Assembly (NCBI GenBank): GCA_003342895.1
Contig: PTFA01000009.1
Coordinates: forward strand, 8,576,677 to 8,640,676
DNA: 64,000 nucleotides
Direction: 5' to 3'
Source of the DNA: Casuarius casuarius
Lineage: Eukaryota; Chordata; Aves; Casuariiformes; Casuariidae
Both the position numbers and the translations under genes were made by a program. Of the stretch, positions 11,721-23,800 are shown piece after piece. Under the pieces are notes generated by a model that was not told the origin of the DNA, made no database searches, and saw only the letters and a list, made by a program, of their open reading frames with translations. The first letter of the stretch is position 1; every line of letters starts with the position of its first letter.

Positions 11721-12481
11721 TGATAAGAGTGAATTTGTTTTTTGAAAAATGCTGCAAGAGCTTGAATCTCAAACCTACATTCAAAGCCAACATGAAAGGC
11801 AAATATGAAACTATCAAATTAAACAAGTTTGGGTAAGTGATTAAGCTTTACAAACCACTAAACACAAGATCAGGTGGCCTCCTTGAGTTCTGTGACAAAA
11901 CTCAATGCGGTCCAGTGATGACAGCAAATGGACATGCTTTCTAAGATCCGTCTTCGGAGCTCTGTGAAAAAGATGATTAAATGTGCTAGACAGAGATATT
12001 TCACAGACAGGACTCTGCATAAATGTTTACATTATTTAACATGATGAGAGAAAACTAAATTCCTCAGCCAGGGAGTCTGTCTGTATAATGCTGAAATACA
12101 GGTTAAGTAGCTCAAAAAGCAGATTCTAGCTTTCCCCAGTACTTCCTATTCCTACCTGCAGGTTCTGAAACTGTCTCTTTCTCTTTTTGAAACCCAGAGC
12201 TAGGTTATACTATGTCCTGCATTGCTATGTGGAGATACCTGAGCTAGTTTTGGAAGAGGAAAATGCACAAAGTTGTTTAGTATGATGCCACATTTGGATT
12301 AATTATCTAATTTGAAAAGGGTAAAGTACCATACCCTAAGTACCCATACAGCTTCTGGCGTCTAGTCAGTGTAAGGACAGACATAGGATTTTTGCAGAAA
12401 ACTCTCTTTCATGCCTGTGTTTTCTATAGCTGGGACTTCTGACATAGGACTGAGACCAATTTTTAATACCTTTGAAAGTCA
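11721..12481. other. Noncoding sequence, nothing recognised
   Basis: AT-rich unique-looking DNA between repeat fragments; no frame or motif worth naming. Confidence 0.5.
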
Positions 12482-12655
12482 GTATCATAGAAACAGAGCT
12501 AAAAAGAATCCAAGATCTAGACTAGCCCAATGCCCCAAGGTCAGATCATCTATTCCCAAATCTTTACTGACAGATGTTTGTCAAGTGTTCTTAAAAACCT
12601 GCAATGAGGGAGACTTCACAGCATCCCCAGGCAATTTACTACTTATTGCAAGCCA
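12482..12655 (-). mobile_element. Old CR1 3'-UTR fragment
   Basis: Begins GTATCATAGAAACAGAG on the + strand, resembling the antisense CR1 3' end. About 100 bases later comes GTTCTTAAAAACCTGCAATG, then GGGAGACTTCACAGC and CCCAGGCAATTTA. These are the antisense CR1 3'-UTR blocks that read CTTAAAAACCTCCA-ATGG, GAGA-TTCCACAAC and CTAGGCAA in recalled consensus. The order and spacing agree, so CR1 is on the - strand. Divergence is high, so the copy is old. The 97-codon + strand frame across it is spurious. Confidence 0.72.
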
Positions 12656-15600
12656 TCTGAAAACAAGCTCAAAGGTACAGAATGTAAACGAAAAATCTGC
12701 TTAGAAACCTCCAACAAGTGCTTTGGGGAAATCACAATCTGCTTTGATGCTTATAGATAGATACCATGAATAAGAAAAACAGTGTTCTCCAAGTGTCATA
12801 TATGTAATTATATATAACAGGAATATTCAAGTACTAATAATTGGTATTACAGATTACTTAATCAATTCTAGTCTTGTGCTCTCTATCTTATGTGTTCTAT
12901 AAACACAGACTACCTCAATCCATGAGAAGTTATACCCAATGTATAAAACAGACCAGACCATTGGCAAACCAATCAGGAAATACGAAACGGTATCAAGACA
13001 GCACTGGTTAGCAGGTAGGTTATATTTTGTATTTCAGACTTTCATGAAGTTTTTGTAGGCCTTTAATGAAACCACGGCACTGAAGGAAGAAAGAGGTAAC
13101 TACATGTATTTGTAGGTAACTATGAGAGGCATCACAGAAAACACAGAAAGATTGTTTTAAAGCAAATCCGGCAATATATGAGGTCAATGGCATGGACAAG
13201 TCAAGAGCCAGTCAACTGGCTTCTCTGTACTGAATGGGAGATCTTTCTAAAGGTGATAGGACCATAGGAAGAAAATGGGAAAGTACTGAGAGCAGCGTAG
13301 AAATTGATGGCAAACAGCTTCTAACAAAGAGAGCCACAGACAAGTGTTCATGAAAGACTTATTTCTAGTCCTTCCTTTTCATTTAAATACTTCCCATAAT
13401 ATTTTGCTGGATATAAGTAGCGCAGATTACATGCCAAGAGTACTCTATGTGATATAAGTACAAAAAAGGCTAGATGAAAATTTCATCTCTGTGCTTTGAT
13501 ATGCCACAATTTAGTTCTGTTATTCAGAAAAATAATCTGCAAAAGCTAGACATAACTTGTATGTTGTAAACACCAAAAACGGAGGTTATTACTTGTAGAT
13601 GACTGGTATGATAACAGTGGTATTTTCTACAATGATTAAGAAAGGCAGTAACATGACTTATGGGAATGAGATTAAAAGCTCCATCTAACAGCCAAGTGCT
13701 ACTAGTTGATGGCTTGTCAACCAGAGAAAGACATCAGAGGCACAGGACAAGATTTTGATGGGAAGGTGGACGAACAGAAATGAATTCAGGTTATGGCTGT
13801 GGATCTGCAATTAAGCCACATGGAAGCAAAGTTTGTTTTGCCAATGAGACTTACAGATGGGAACTACTTATGGAAAAGAAACTTTACCTAGCTTTAGTGC
13901 GGTACTTTTGTATTTTGCAATGCCAAACTTCTTTTGTGACATGTATAATGACAGTGTTTTGAATCACAATATACTCACACATTACAATTATATAGAAAGA
14001 GATCAGGAAAGAGAAAAATAACTTTTGGAAGCTTTGTTGACCTTTAAAATATGCTGATTTCTAGCGTTGCTGGCACAAATTGCATTTTCAACTTGTTACT
14101 TCACAACTTGCTTGAAGTATTAAATACTTAAAATAACTATTAAAAGTTCATTTACCTGAATATATTTTGTGATGATTTCGGCTTGATGTCACTGACAATG
14201 GACACTTTAATTCCAATTTACAAGAAATTAGCAGTGAAAAATTTCAGTAATATGAAAAGGTGATATTAATAAAGTATTGATCTTGTATTTCTCTAATAAT
14301 AGTGAAACAATTCAGTCAGTATGTGGAGGAGAACTTCAAACCTTTACTTAGGAAGTTCTCACTGGGTATTGCTGTGACAAGAAATCATACATATGATGGA
14401 CTAATTCTGGAGAGGTTTCAACGCACAGAAGAACTCTAATTCTTAAACGGTCCATGAAGACTGTAATAGTTCATTCAGTATAAGCTGTCATAAAAACACC
14501 TTTTCTACTACCTGCTATTTCTCTCATCCAGCAGTACTAGAGAAGATCTGGAAAGACAAAGACATTCCCAGATGCCCCTGAACTCTAGCTCTCCTCTTGA
14601 TACAGACAGTTTCTTGGGTCCTCAGTCCTTACTTGGAGTTCTTACTTGGGTTCTCATCTGCATTCATTTATGCACAAAATAAGAACCTGAAGTACTTTTT
14701 TTTTTTTTACACACTTTAAATGTTTTTATGGTCACCTGGCCTCTGTTAAAATAAAGACAGTTTATTTCAATTTAATTACCTTGGCCTGTTTGTAGAATTA
14801 CTTGCAATGCTGTAACTAGCATTGCTTGCAGCTTGGAGAAAGTGCAATTAAACTATTTTGATCCCTGCACAAAACAGAAGGGAAATCCTCTGTAAACTGA
14901 TGGAGAGGTGCTCTGGTAAGAAAATTACCTAACGGCTTATAAACTGACCTATAAAAAATAGACCTTATATAGAATGTAACCGTTTCCTTGCCCTTCTATA
15001 TTTCACCTGATTACTTCCATGACCAGTAAAGTCAATGTAGAAGTAGTATATAGTGTACAATGGCTAACTGTGTCCACTCAACTCCTGGATTTGGCTTTGC
15101 CTGAATTCAAACTGAGTTTCCTTATTACTGAAAGTTCTGGTCCTACTGTGAACACTGGCTCCTTAACTCCAAAATAAACTAGCTTCAGTGATTTTACTAC
15201 ACAAACAAATTTGACATATTTTTTCAAAGCACAACTCAATGCTTTGGCTTCACATTGTACAATAGGTTGAAACAGTGCATATAAATACTGTGCAATCCAT
15301 ATCACCTCCTGAGTCTTCTAAATGAGTTGCTTGGTCAGCAGTTCCAAGATCCCATTTTGTGCATAATTAACATCAGTAGAGGTTAATTACAATTACCCAG
15401 AAAGCTTCATTACAATCAAGCAGAGAGAAAAACCAATCTTAACTGCTTAATTATTTAAAAAATATGATTATACAGTCAATGTGATAATAACTGTAACTGG
15501 TTTGTACCATTTCTGAAAACCTGTTCTGAAACTTCTGATCTATTTCACAAGTATTATGTCCAGAGACTTTTCATAAAATGTGTTGTTAAATCAAAAAGAT

Positions 15601-16458
15601 AAACTGTAAGTATTTTTAATCTCTAACAGGAATACCAGCAGCTGTACAAATAGTGCAAAGGAAAAAAGAAAAAGCTGATGCTGAACTGTGATGATCTGAA
15701 AATAATTTATCAAAACTTAGTTGTGCACTTGCAGTATTATCTATTTACTGCTTCCTTCCTGCATTCGACCAAAGCTTGTAGAGTTCAAGACCTTTGCTTT
15801 TTTGTCCATTCCACAAAACTTGACTCTAAATTATCTAGCATATGCAAAAATCTAGGTAGTGCTGTGGTCCAAGTGGACCACAGTGGACAAGTGTTTTGAA
15901 GTCGTACTTAGCCATTTGTCTTCATAGAGAATGAAGAATGAGGAAAAAACGAAAGGAAGGAATCCTTGCAAGTGTTTAAAAGTCAGTAAGACTAGTTTGG
16001 CTTCTCAGCACATGTAACTTTTATTTTACATGGTTTTAACTGCAATCCAAAGTTTTAAACCAGACTGTAAAATTACCTGATCTATCTAGATGCAGGCAAA
16101 GTGTGTGCCAAGGCTTTATGACCAATGGAAGTAATTCTGTTGTCCTACAGAAATATTGAAATTTAAATCTTATCCTCTATCATAACCAACAGTCACAGCA
16201 AACGCAGAATCCACTCGTCTCTGGAACATATGGAGTTGAAGTGAATGGAGACAATCTAAAATACTAAAGTAAATTGAGCAAGATTAGATGACTCCAAAAC
16301 TTCTAACAAAAATCAAAAAGAAACTGCAGTACCTCTTCCATTTTGCAGGGAAAGGGAGTATTTTTTAAGATGAAGAAAAATAACTAATCTGTCATTCAGC
16401 AAATTGTTCAAGGACACTTAACTTTAACCCCAAATTTACACGGCGTTGCCTAAGGTGT
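12656..16458. other. Noncoding sequence; one sharp palindrome, otherwise nothing
   Basis: No gene or transposon recognised. There is a T-run at about 14696-14709 and short AT-dinucleotide tracts near 12797-12818. The palindrome at 15862-15883 is listed separately. Confidence 0.5.
15862..15883. repeat. 22-bp near-palindrome with opposed TGTGGT motifs
   Basis: CTGTGGTCCA at 15862-15871 and TGGACCACAG at 15874-15883 are exact reverse complements separated by AG. Each arm contains TGTGGT, the core of RUNX-family binding sites, facing inward. It may be a regulatory dimer site, a cruciform-forming sequence or chance. Confidence 0.6.
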
Positions 16459-16572
16459 TCCAGCTCTGCAAAGAGCACATTGTGGCTTTCAGCATGCATA
16501 GTCCCAGTGCATTCAACAGCTCTTAAAAGTATGCTCGCCTTAGACATCTGCTTGGCTTAGGGCCCTAATGAG
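16459..16572. repeat. Ancient amniote foldback repeat (copy A)
   Basis: The left part reads CAGCTCTGCAAAGAGCACAT and the middle AGTCCCAGTGCATTCAA. The right part has TCTTAAAAGTATGCTC, then ATCTGCTTGGCTTAGGGCCC. This follows a repeat I recall from turtle, crocodilian and bird DNA, built around GCAAAGCACTTAAGCACATGC, a central TCCCATTGA-like core and an inverted copy ending in GCTTTGCTGAATCAGGGCC. It is diverged, so arm pairing is imperfect. A better-preserved relative lies at 50166-50250. Confidence 0.5.
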
Positions 16573-18579
16573 TGAATTAAGCAATCCATGGTGGATGCAG
16601 TTCAGAAAAGGACAAAAGCAGGCATTAAACTTTAGCTTATTTTTATATGTTTTAAAGAAATAAAGGTCAGATACAGCGCTGAAAGTCTTCAGTACAGAGC
16701 CATGGGAAATACAAGGCCAGTTGATTTAAAATTTTTCTGTGTATGTCCATGTTTCCTTTTGAGAGTCACCCCAGACACTGTAGCCCAGACTTTGAAGAGG
16801 CAACGTGACTGCCAGTGCTGTTCCAGGTACAGCTGGGGACGTACTTGCCAGGAGAGCCCAAATCAATTTGCTTAGGTAGGCTGCTCAATGAAGCAAGTGT
16901 TTAGATAGGAAAGAAGCAGACCATGGAGCTTGCTATGCTCCCTGGAGCAGTGGAAGCATATTCACCATGGCAGTTATCTAATAAGCCAGATGGACACATG
17001 TTATAGATGATATAGCATGGAAGCCAGGCTGTATCATCATCAGTTGCTAACCTATCTAACTTTGGGGTAAGCAAATAGCTAGCACCTAATTTCAGCATTT
17101 CTAACAACTGATATTTCTCTCCCACTCCCCAAATCATTGCTGTGCAGGTTTTACAGGTTTCTACTATGTAAGTATTTTCTATAATACTGCATTTTAAAAA
17201 ATGTTTTTCCCTTACCAAAGGCATAGAGAAAAGGTAAACCCTATGGGCACTGTGTTAATAAAATTAAAACAAATTTAAATAGAGCTTAATTCTCTGAAAT
17301 CAGTTTCATTCCATTTAGCACTATGAAATTAAAACAACAATGACTTAAAACAAAAAGGATCTAATGCAAATTGAAAAACAACCCAAATTTCCATAGAAAG
17401 GAAGAAACCCAGTTTTAGACATGAAAACTTACCTTCTATTATCATTAAATAGCGAACATTTTATAGGATGGCTTGTGGAAACACCTAAGTCATTTGGGAT
17501 ACAAATGATAAGTAAACATGCATGACCTGCCAAGAAGAATGTGGTAACATTCCTTTCAGTGCCTATCAGAAACGTAGCTGTCCCTAAAGGAGCAATACTT
17601 TATTTAAAATACTGTGTGCCAGATCATGAAATTAGGAAAAAAGTCAACAAATGATACTAAAGATTTTAAAAGTTCTATATGAGTGTTTAAACAATGGTCA
17701 ATTTCTAGAATTACAGAGTGCACCTAGGATGTGAAACTGAAGGAAAGAAAACACTTCAATCACATATGTTAAATGACAGGAAACAAAAAATGACAGGAAA
17801 GTCAAAAAAATAGATACAATCTGTATCGTTTGCATCACTTAGGACTTTTTAACAACTCATTCTACCAGAGTTTCAGGGACTCTGACAAAAAGCTCTTCAT
17901 TCTTTTATCTGAGTAAGAGTACAGGCAGTTGTATTTTGATACATGCTCTGGAATAGTCATATTAGATACACCTGACAAATATTTCTGGTGTGGCCCTGGA
18001 TAAGCATTTACTCAGAGGTGAAAGAGATGAAGTTTTAGGAAAGAAAAAGGGTAAAGTATATTGAAAAGCTGTTGCCAATAGCTGGATGTCAGGAAACATG
18101 GTTGTCACCCAATTGTGCATGTGTTACTGTAAAAATGCATCATTTTTTTGTGGCGTGATGGTGGTAAGAGGCCACCCAGATGGAGTGAAGGACCACAGTT
18201 TCAGGAGGAAAAAATGATTTGAGACATGGGCTGAAATTGTTCACTTCAGTTTAAGCTGTGTTAACCTTCTTTTCAAATCCTAATGATATTGTTTGCTTCC
18301 AGTTTCCTCTGTCCTAATTAAATTGGCGAGAATCCTTCCCTGCTGAAAGACTTATGTCAGCTAGAGGTGTCATTATAACATACTAAGGATTTTTCTTGTC
18401 AAGGTATATTGACAATACTAAGCAAGTATTATCAAGTATAATAATGAGCATGACCTCAACCTTTAATATGGATTCTATATAGTTCATATTAAAAATTTCT
18501 TTGAATTTTTCATGGTCTTCTACAACCGTTTGTTGTTTTTTTCAGTGGCAAAGCACTAACTACCCACTCCAAGTTTCAA
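16573..18579. other. Noncoding sequence, nothing recognised
   Basis: The 107-codon - strand frame at 16901-17224 has no recognisable domain. A slightly GC-richer patch at about 16760-16860 has no repeat assignment. Confidence 0.5.
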
Positions 18580-18646
18580 GCCTCATCCAAAATGACTGAC
18601 ATCATGAGAAACATTCCCATTGAATCCATGGGATTTTGGATCAGGC
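18580..18646. repeat. Ancient amniote foldback repeat (CATTGAA-core type)
   Basis: Left arm GCCTCATCCAAAAT (18580-18593) pairs with right arm ATTTTGGATCAGGC (18633-18646) at 13 of 14 positions, around a core containing TTCCCATTGAATCCATGGGA. This matches an old repeat layout I recall in reptiles and birds: GCCTGATCCAAA..., CATTGAAGTCAATGG, ...TTTGGATCAGGCC. It is a small palindromic element, probably a nonautonomous DNA-transposon relic or MIR-like family. Confidence 0.62.
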
Positions 18647-20805
18647 CTTCTTTCTGGTTCACTGTTTTTCTGAGAGAAAGAAAACTAGTACTTCATTCCT
18701 CTTGAAATTAATATTGACCTTTCTTTGGCTTTTTACCCAAAACATCATTCTTTTATATACAGATATTCCTCAGAGGAACAGATTTTCCCTTTCCTGAATG
18801 GTATACTGCACACATTTCACAGATAAGGCAGATTGCCTGTGTAGACAAACCCTTCGGTTTTAGATGAACAGTAAAAGTAGCCTATTACAGCAAGATTTAA
18901 AGGAGAATCATTATAATTTTTTATTTCTTTCTGCTGATAGCCACAATGGTCTAGGCTACTAATAGATTGGCTATGATGTTTGCCAGCTCCAATTCACAGG
19001 ATGAAATAGAGGAGCAAGAATTCTTTGTATTTGGCATGCATATTGCTGAATGGAAATGCTCATTTCTAGTTTTGGAGTTGCTTGTCTCCTCCCTTCCTAA
19101 GTTTGCTACATATTCACCAGAGTAAGAGCCCTGTAACCTGTGAACTTCCTGTCCCAGAGAATTAAGTTCTTACGATTCAGAGAAAGAAACCTTATGACAA
19201 TAATTAAGGAACAGCAAGGCTATGTAGCTCTTTTCTGTGCCTCTTAACAGCCCCACAGGAGGTCACCGAGATCATACCCTACAGCTTCAGAATCATCCTC
19301 CTTCATTTACATTTTATCTAATTTTCTCTTGTCTGTTTTGGTACTTATCACCATAACTGCCTTGTAATGAGTTTTGACAACTACTGTGAAGGAGGGGGAA
19401 TATAGGGAGGAGTGTGGTTGCTAGAGACCTAAATTCTCTAAAATTACCACTATGAAATATTGTGAGAATAACAGTGGAAACCTTCAGGTTTACAGGAAAG
19501 AACCCCAAACCAGCAGGTGGTTTATCTATCAGTGAACTTTGTTTTTTAAACTTGGGTTTCTGGCTGTGCTTGTCATCCCAAATTATTTATATTCAGTCAG
19601 TCTGCAAAGTACAGAATCACAGTTCAGCTTTGCGTGCTGGAAAAAGTTAAGGCGTGTGGTCTGTGACATCTTCCTGGGAAACAGTAGAATTAAATAAATG
19701 AAAAGTCATGCAAGCCTTTTAATAGCATTTAATTGGTAATGCTTTCAGAGTAAACAACTATTAAATAATATTGATGAAGGATCTCTCAAAAGATGAATAT
19801 GTTGTCTGGTAAGCAACTGTGTGGACAAATATTTCAATTGTTCTACTCTAGCCAGACAGTGTGTCTGAGTAATTCCTGAACCTAGTCTTTTAAATTGAGC
19901 TGGGCTAGTTTCCAGACAAGAGCAAATCTATCCTCTAGGTTGTACGGCTAAAGACCTCAGTGCGGAGCTATGATCGTTGTTCCTTCTGTGATATCCCATT
20001 CTTTCAAATCCTGACACTTCATGTTACAACATTGCTTTTGTTGCTGTTACTTTAATCCCTGAGGTACTGCTAGATTTAAAAAGCAGTAGAATAATTAAAC
20101 TACCGCGCAAGGGTTTGCTTCACCATTACAAATTAAGACTTCAGTTCTCCAAAGCTTCATATAATTGGGCTACGTCTTTGCAGGACTTGGTTGTTCTTCA
20201 AATATTTGCAGGACTTAGTGACAGAAAGGTTTTGTTTAACTGAAACTTTTAGTCTTCCAGTAAAATGAAGTAGTTGCAATGATCTGGGCATGTAATGGAA
20301 ATAAAGGGGGAAAAAACAAGCTGTAACAACTCACCTTAATTCCAAATGTCCTAAGACACTGTCATACTAGGTGTATACGCTTAGCTGTATGCACAAAAAA
20401 GTCCTGCTATTACAGCCTCAGTGGGACTATATATCTAATGGGAGTACTTACGCAGACTTGATCATATATTCTCTATGTAAAACATACATCCCCAAACCTA
20501 AAGAGATTTGCAGGAATATTTAAATAGGATCAGTGTCATTCTACTTTAAGAACTTACACACTTATGTTTAAAATTACAGGATCGTTGCAGTATTAAGACT
20601 TAACCATTTTTTCCCTCAAAGTTACTAACCACAAATAAAATAACTTAAGTCTCGAACCTCAGTTGTTATAATATACAGCTAGGGAAGGTCAAATATGACT
20701 ATTGTTCACCCAATGGTATTTGAAATCTAAAGGAGCTGTGCCTGTAAATTTGTAATTGTTAGAGACAAATCTACTTTGAAAGTCATTATTTTGTGAAATA
20801 TAAAC
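18647..20805. other. Noncoding sequence, nothing recognised
   Basis: AT-rich DNA with open frames of at most 64 codons and no repeat signature. Confidence 0.5.
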
Positions 20806-20844
20806 TGGTGATAAAGTGATAGCACTCATATGGCTTTATCACCA
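20806..20844. repeat. Hairpin with 11-bp arms carrying GATA motifs
   Basis: TGGTGATAAAG (20806-20816) and CTTTATCACCA (20834-20844) are exact reverse complements with a 17-base loop. Each arm contains a GATAA core. It could be a paired GATA-factor site, remnant terminal inverted repeats or chance; it is too short for a canonical microRNA precursor. Confidence 0.55.
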
Positions 20845-23800
20845 CCTAAACCAACATGATATAATTTGCATAAATAATATAACTATTACTATTAAAAATA
20901 TTTATTAATATTGCTGGCAGTATTTTTGGGACAACTTTCTTTATGATAAATGAAATATTAAAACAACCAAATGCCCTCTTGAAGTACTAATTCTAGTATG
21001 CCTTTTTTGAAAAAATTGCTAGAGCTATCAAACCAGAATATAAGAATAGAGATGTTTAGTCCGGACTCTTGAAGATAAGTATTGTTTAAAGTTTTTCAAA
21101 ACCTGAGTGGTTTAGGTTCCACTATTAAAAGTGACTTAGATACTTTAGGGTCTAAATGCCACAGACTTTCAAGAAGCTACAAAAAGGTACAGGATACTCT
21201 AATATTTCCTTTATCACAGAGGTAACTCTTTACATTGTAGTAACATGCCACTAAGACAACATCCAGCTGGGATGCAAAATAATCTTTTATTTCCCTTTAT
21301 TGCCAAGACTAGAATTAATCCCTGCATTAGATACTGACAGAAATCATTTTGGGGATTAAATTTGCTCAAAGCCTTTGTTCATCGGAAATGCAGCATGAGA
21401 TACAGAGATGACTCTAAGCATTATCATAAGCTAATAAAAAGTCTGAGATGATAATGACCAAATCAGTTGAAACAATTTCAAAGGTAAAATATTCCCTCTG
21501 CCCACAAATTCTTTCCTTTTCTCTTCCATTTCCCTTTACCCTTTTGCTCTACTTTTGGATTCAAACTCATTTCTTCACTATATTACTTTATGGAGTTGAT
21601 GAGAACCTGATAACCCCCCTTTGCTAAGGAGGTAGAAGAACTAATTGCTTTTTGCTCACTATCTTAGTTGATGGGTGAGAAGCTAAAACCCAATTTATCC
21701 AGTAATTGCTACGTTCATAAAAAACAGCATCAAAGCCTTGATGCGTTTTACTGTTGTCTCTTGGGAAGGCTCATGTCTAATTCTTATGCTGATATGGCTC
21801 ATAATATAGTCCTCTGACTCTTCTATTTGCTCTTGCAATTACAAGGTTTCTTATTCCATTGTGCATATTCCTCTGAACTAAGATTAGCTTAACTGAGCTT
21901 CCTTTGAAAACTTGCCTACCCATCAAATGCATCAGGCCTAATGCATTTTGTAGCCACGCAAAATCAATGAACAGCACGATTTTCTGCTTCCTGCAATGAT
22001 CAATAGGATTCACATAATGGGTGGAAAATTTTTAATCATGACAGCCGAGCATCTAGCAGGCATAAATCTTCCCTGTATTATAACCTCTCCATTTCCCACT
22101 AGTGTGAATTTGCAGGTATTGAATAATATTTATGTAGAAGATACATTATGAAAAGCAGTACAATTAGAACTTCACACTTCAGTGATGATGGGTTGAGATC
22201 CCAGAGGCCTGCTTCCTAGACAATGTACTGGCTTCCGTATTTCAAATGCAAAATTCTTTTTTTTCCTGGAACTATGATTTTTGCTGAAAATACACTTCCT
22301 CTAGATCAGATCTGACATAGCTCAGGAAAATGTGACTTCAGGTGGATGGTAGCTAAAGATAAGTACATTTAAATGGGAAAATAACCTGCCACCAAATAAG
22401 CAGTTCCCACCTCTGACACAGCTTGTTTTTTTACCACAGTTCTAGCTCAGTTCATGGGGACGCAAAATCTCTCCCTCAGCCCTTCCTCCACTTATAACCT
22501 CCATGGGAAGAAAAGAAGCAACAGGCAGTCCTACCTTTCACTCTGTGAGATGAGGCACAGTTGCCTGTTAGCAGGGCACAGTCAGTTACTGCAAATATTT
22601 TTAAGAGTGAGAGCAAGGAACAGCTCTTTTCTGAATTTCTATAATGATTTAAAATATAAAACAAGACAGAATTGTAATCTTAAAGATCCAACAATATTCT
22701 CTAATGTTTTGAATTCTGCCCATATTCAAAATTAATTGCTCCCTGTTTACTTATAAAACAATAGAATTTTCCCAATTAACAAAAAATACATGTCTATAAA
22801 GGTTGATAGAGCAACCACTAAATGAACATTCTCTTCATTTTATGCAAGTTTTCTATGCCTGACTATGGACTAGATTTTGAAAAAGAAATGGGGGTTTTAA
22901 ATGCTTGAGTTTTGAAAGGATGTTTTAGAGGCAGTTTTGGAAAACCTGAAGTACCTACTTAATTAGTTGTTAAAATTCAGAATGGTATTTGGTATTCTAG
23001 AAGTTACTCTAAATAGAAGAACATTAAGAAACATTATTCTGAATTCATAACCACTGCAGAAAACACTACTGAATGTTTGAATCAGAGTTATGAAAATATT
23101 CTAGCCTGCAAAGTCCTTCTACTGTCTTCTTTGGTCTTGGATCAAATGCTGAATAGGAAAGCTGAGATTCCTAAAATGAATACAGGACACAATTTCCTGG
23201 TCAACTTGAGTGTCTTTTTGGTGGTTTTCTGTTTGTTTTTAATAAAAGCACATCATGACTTCCATGTGTGGTCAGGGAAATTCTCAAAATTGAGATAGCT
23301 ATCTTCCCCCCTCTAAAATGCACCAGAAAAGCACTGCAAAGTGAAGCTCAAAAGTAATATAAAAATCCAGACACTTCAGTGTTCTAAAGTTTTAATGGAG
23401 TGAAACTGCAGCTGAATTTCGGCAAGTACCTGAGACATATAACCCATCCCTGGCCTGGCTAAATATCTCCTGGACATCATCAGATGAGAGCAAGCAAGTT
23501 ACATAATATAGACAACAATTTTATAACTCTTTACAATCATATTTTGGGAGTAGATTCAATTTTCATCATCTGTCATTATGTTATAATCACAACTATATAC
23601 ATGGTTTAGAGCTGAGCCATTTCTTGTTCTTGCCAGACTGTTATAGGAACATCTTTACTGCTCCTTACGCTCACTGAATCAGAATGACTCACTATGCCTT
23701 TGATCTAAGTGCAGAATATGTTTAACTTGATAGGAGCAGAAACGCTAGCCAAACATGAACCAGTGAAAAGTCAGACTGGTAAATAATATCGGAAAGGCAA

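Noticed and set aside
19611..19622. CAGAATCACAG word like the CR1 end
   Set aside because: No further CR1 block on either side.
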